Shown here in pieces: positions 60,378-64,000 of a stretch of 64,000 nt of DNA. Every line of letters begins with the position of its first letter. The first letter of the stretch is position 1. The position numbers and the translations under genes are program-made. Source of the stretch: Mesaphorura yosii (lineage: Eukaryota > Arthropoda > Collembola > Poduromorpha > Tullbergiidae); assembly GCA_009869945.1 (NCBI GenBank), contig WIXG01000082.1, forward strand, positions 124,001 through 188,000, in the 5' to 3' direction. A model generated the notes under the pieces. It was not told where the DNA came from. It saw nothing but the letters and a program-made list of their open reading frames with translations, and did no database searches.

Positions 60378-62192
60378 TTAATTTCTGGACGCTATCTTCA
60401 ACCACAGTCCGTTTTCTGGTTTCAATGCCAGTTTACTTGCAAACTTCAATGGAATTGTTGTCTGTGAGCTGGGCTCCAGGCGGAATTTGAGTACAAGATG
60501 TGCCAGCGCTGCCTTCCCCTCAACAAGGGCAAACCGCATTGCTGAAATGCAAGTAGACGTTTTATTAGTAAACCCGGGTCCCAATATAAGTCATGAACGG
60601 GTTATTTCTTAGTGTGTTGTCCATACCAATGCAACTTCTGGGTCCTTGACCAAATGGCATGTAGGCGTATGGATGACGTGAGGCCTTGTTGTCCGGTGAA
60701 AAGCGTTCAGGCTCAAACTTTTCCGGATCCGGGTAAATCTGTTCGTCGTGATGAATTCCCATTACAGGAATTACGACATGCTGACCTTTCTTGATTGTCA
60801 CATTTGTACCGGGGAATGTGTAGTCCTTCGTGCATTTTCTCTGCGAAAACATATTCACAGGTTATTTGCTGTTAAACGCAACTCTTAAGTCAGAAATCGT
60901 TTCCCAACTCTCACCTCAAGCCTGATTCCCGGTGGATACTTACGTAAAGTTTCTGAAAAGGATTGTAAATTCAGTCAAAAGGCAATTAACGCGTTCCGCC
61001 CAACTTTAAGTAATTGATGGGTACCTGATACGACCATGTCCAGGTACTGGCAGTTAGCAAGGGAATCATACGTTAGCCTCCCGTTGTTTCTGTCACATAT
61101 GTCCTTAATCTGCTGGTGCAATTCCTCCTGCACGTCTTGATTTACCGCCAACTCGTACATTGCGAGAATTAACAATGTCTCGGTCGTGTCAAATCCAGCT
61201 AGAAAGAAGAGCAAGCTCTGGGCAGTCACAGAGACGTCCGTCAAGTGTACTTTGCTTGCTTTCTGCAACTCCACGTTCTTCTCATTGTTGACATCGACTT
61301 CATTCTTGTCTTCTTCTTCAGCCGTCAATTTATCAGCTTGCGTATCAATCAACAATTGCAAGAAATCTTCACGTCTTTTCCCACTGCTCTCACGCGAGTC
61401 CTTTGATGACTTGATTACATTTGCAAAGAAACCGATAGCTTTCCCGTCGAAGAACGAAATGCGAAGGATGTTCACTAATTTCGGCAGGAACATTGCGATA
61501 AGAAGTTTAAACAAAGCAAAGGGTCTTTTGAACTGATTCTGGATTCGTTTTCCCATTTCGGCGAACGGAGCGTCAGAATCTTCGAACATTTTGCTGTCGA
61601 CGCCAAATGCAGCATTGGCAATCACGTCCATGGTATAGCGAGAACTGACGTCTCGAAACTCCAGTTCGGTTTTCGATGACGCCAACTCTTGTTTAATGAA
61701 GCGTGCCATTTTCTCACCGCACTCATTGAATATTTCAAACATTTTGCGAATCTTGCCCGTGGAGAAGGTTGGACTGAGCGTATTTCTCATGTTCTTCCAT
61801 TCTTGACCATGTAGACTTATCAGCATTTGATTTAGGTATGGGTCTGCTTTCATTTCGAATGCGCGACGATCAATAAAGTGGTCGAAGTCTTTCACCAGGA
61901 CGCCTTTAATCAAGTCCAGATCAGTTAGGTACACTGCAGGTGTCCGCATCTCCATATAGCCTACGAGAAGAGCTTCGGGATGAATTTTCTTTGTCTCAGT
62001 GTATAATGTCTGTTCTATTTCATGAAACGGCCGACGAAAGAGCATACGGTCCCAGAATGGTATGATTTTGTCGAAATCCATCAGTGCAACTCCGCGACTG
62101 GGCCAATACTGTTTATTACCCGTGTAATATTTGTAAATTCCGAAAAGTACTAGCGGAATCCCCGCCAGGAGAACTGTCAATAGCCACCACAT
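60378..62192 (-). CDS. cytochrome P450, CYP3 clan, 527 aa, 4 exons
   Basis: Paralogue of the P450 at 58158-60045, on the opposite strand. Exons: 62192-61025, 60952-60915, 60840-60627, 60541-60378 (1,584 nt in frame). The anchor is MWWLLTVLLAGIPLVLFGIY. Other motifs are WKNMR with SPTFSTGKIRKM, the I-helix AGFDTTET, the K-helix ETLR, FEPERF, and the haem loop FGQGPRSCIAMRFAL with the same Gly-to-Ala change and the same intron inside that codon. Unlike its neighbour it has no intron in the I-helix, so one paralogue gained or lost that intron after duplication. Its third exon starts at RKCTKDYTFP, a few residues from the equivalent junction in the other gene. The start is the ATG at 62192 before MWW, matching the paralogue; the leader just upstream lacks an ATG. 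Microsomal; substrate unknown. Confidence 0.95.
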
Positions 62193-64000
62193 TTTGAGCC
62201 CAACGAGTCTGGTCAAACCAACTGATCACTTTTATAATATTGTTGGGTACTGGTTAGTTTCCGACGAATGTCAATAAGAGAAGCAATCAACGCGCCTTTA
62301 TAACTTTGCCCGTACGCCCAGAACGTCACAAACGTTGCAAACCACACTAAATTCAACTTCACTGTTATCTTAGTAAAACGCAACTCAGCAAACCACAACC
62401 TATGACTCACTAATAAACTTTGTCAACAGATTCAATCTGACGAAACCAATATTTTACTTACGTCAGAGCCATAAGTCACAAGTTTCAGAACTGTTTAGCT
62501 TTATGAACAGCAATATGAAATTGTGTTTTAATCATTCAGATTCACTCGCGTAACTCACGTTTCAGCACATACCAGCAAGAGTTGCTAAGTAATAAAGAGT
62601 AATAAAGGGAGATTGCGCGTTCGTCATTTGAATGACCATGAACGGGAAGCATCTGTAAACTGGACAGGACACAACACGAGAGCGAGGATGCAGAGATTCT
62701 TGTTACGCTGGACTTAATACACATTGAATGCCAAGGTGAACTTGACAAGAATGACGGACGCACTGGACGAACTCTATATTGATGAAGCATCAAATTGCAT
62801 TATATTCATAACCTTGAAATCATATTTCGCAAAAACGCCTCGTATTGTCTTGTCTGTTATTGATGGTGCATGTTCGCCATAGTCCACAAACACACTCTCA
62901 GTACAAAAAATGAAGTTGAACGATATCGCAGTCGAGGATATGAATGTCCAATACTGATTACTAGCTCATACGCAATATCTGTCCACTTTGTGACCTGTTA
63001 ACAAGATTATTCAAAGTTCAACGAATCATCTGGACTCGTGAACCTGGGTTGCACACTACGATAACGCCTTTCAACAACTACAACATAATTTTATGAATGA
63101 AGCTGGTGTAAAATGTAACTGAAAAACGAGACCAAAGTCAATCCTGCATTCACATTCTAACAAGGACTCGTCTGGAGAAAGCAACGAAATACGTCCGTTT
63201 GCCGGAAGAGCTTTTCACCAGTTCACTCTCCGCAGAATCCAGAGAGGGAAGCCCAAGGCCGAAGCTGGATGAAGCAGCTAGAGGTAAGTTGTGGACTCCG
63301 AACACGTACCCATTTAAGTAAAGATATGGGGATGAAAATTCTGTCGCCGACACTAAGCCTTTGATTTCAACAGAAAGATTGTTTGTCGATTATTATGCCG
63401 ATTCGATTGCCGTTTTTGCTCAATCTGGTTCGACCTCTCACAGGCCACGTATAATCCCTGAGGATCAATTTTAATTTGATTTTATGCGCACGTGAAACCT
63501 GAGATGCTCCCCAAATCTTGCCCAAATGCGATGCGTGTGTACAGGGCCCGGGCCCGTGCCGTTCTAAATTATGAATCGAGAGGAAAGAGACGATTTTATA
63601 TTCTCGTCGGCAGTTCGCACTCCATAAAATTTTAAGCACACTTATCTGCATTTTATGCCAATTAATTTATATGCTCTTTCTTTTACCTGAGAGAGTTTTT
63701 TTGTCTAATGTTGGAGTAAATTCATAAGAATAAGCTAATAAACTTCTTGGAAAATATCATTCTGCATTCATCGAAGCAAGTGAGCCGACTACTCAAGAGT
63801 CTTGCGCCAAGACTGTTCCTGTTTCTGTAACCGTGTGAAATGTGGACGAGGAGGATTAAAGAATTCGCCCACACTCTGATTATTGATTTTCCAAATAAAT
63901 TGCACAATCAAAATGCCCGATTCGACAAATTCTGAATTACCTAATCTGATCTCCAAATTCTCCTTCTCCTTGCACTCCAAATTGGAATTGTAACAAGAAA
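62193..64000. other. upstream of the second P450 to the window edge
   Basis: The TATA box at 62297-62302 belongs to the second P450. Beyond about 62400 no gene is supported. A plus-strand segment near 63167-63287 ends in AGAG|GTAAGT and is open in two frames, so it may be an exon of a gene continuing to the right. Confidence 0.45.
62297..62302 (-). promoter_or_regulatory. TATA box of the second P450
   Basis: The minus strand reads TTATAAAGGCGC, with TATAAA 105 bases upstream of the ATG at 62192. This predicts a transcription start near 62268. Confidence 0.5.

Noticed and set aside
1-64000. CRISPR arrays, tRNA or rRNA genes, prokaryotic operons
   Set aside because: No regularly spaced repeats and no TTCRANYC-type T-arm with matching stems was noticed. 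The sequence is clearly intron-rich eukaryotic DNA.

Overview
This window is animal nuclear DNA, most likely from an arthropod. Nearly every gene is split by GT-AG introns, gene-poor stretches run to many kilobases, the gene content is metazoan (neuroligin, Wnt, roadblock dynein light chain, CYP3-clan P450s), and promoters carry TATA boxes or a TCAGT initiator. A basal hexapod such as a springtail would fit the P450s, but that is inference. No operon, tRNA, rRNA, CRISPR array or intact transposon was recognised. All gene models were assembled by eye from splice sites, reading phase and family similarity; the reconstructed coding sequences are exact multiples of three.

Left part (1-28.8 kb), minus strand: a small secreted Gly/Tyr-rich protein (771-1429), then a complete 12-exon neuroligin gene (8853-28764, 1,048 aa) with a signal peptide, a catalytically dead cholinesterase-like domain, one membrane segment, and a proline-rich tail ending in a PDZ-type motif. 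Its introns reach 7.2 kb, and one has a GC donor. One intron holds a pair of opposite-strand open frames.

Centre (28.8-46.9 kb): about 18 kb without a supported gene, apart from a badly eroded histone H3 copy near 34.5 kb.

Right part (46.9-62.2 kb), gene-dense: a roadblock-type dynein light chain (+); a Wnt7-class ligand (+, 434 aa, all 24 cysteines, a long basic linker with a furin-like site, one GC-AG intron); a MYCBP/AMY-1-like coiled-coil protein (+); NIF3L1 (-), tail-to-tail with the MYCBP-like gene; an unrecognised 142-aa gene (+) whose first coding exon overlaps the start of NIF3L1 on the other strand; and two related P450 genes facing each other (58158-60045 + and 60378-62192 -), an inverted tandem duplicate with TATA promoters.

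Functionally these are separate genes: synapse adhesion, Wnt signalling, dynein transport, housekeeping and detoxification. Nothing here looks like a new multi-gene system. The most unusual points are the antisense overlap at NIF3L1, the two GC-AG introns, the furin-like site in the Wnt linker, the H3 relic and the nested frames in the neuroligin intron.
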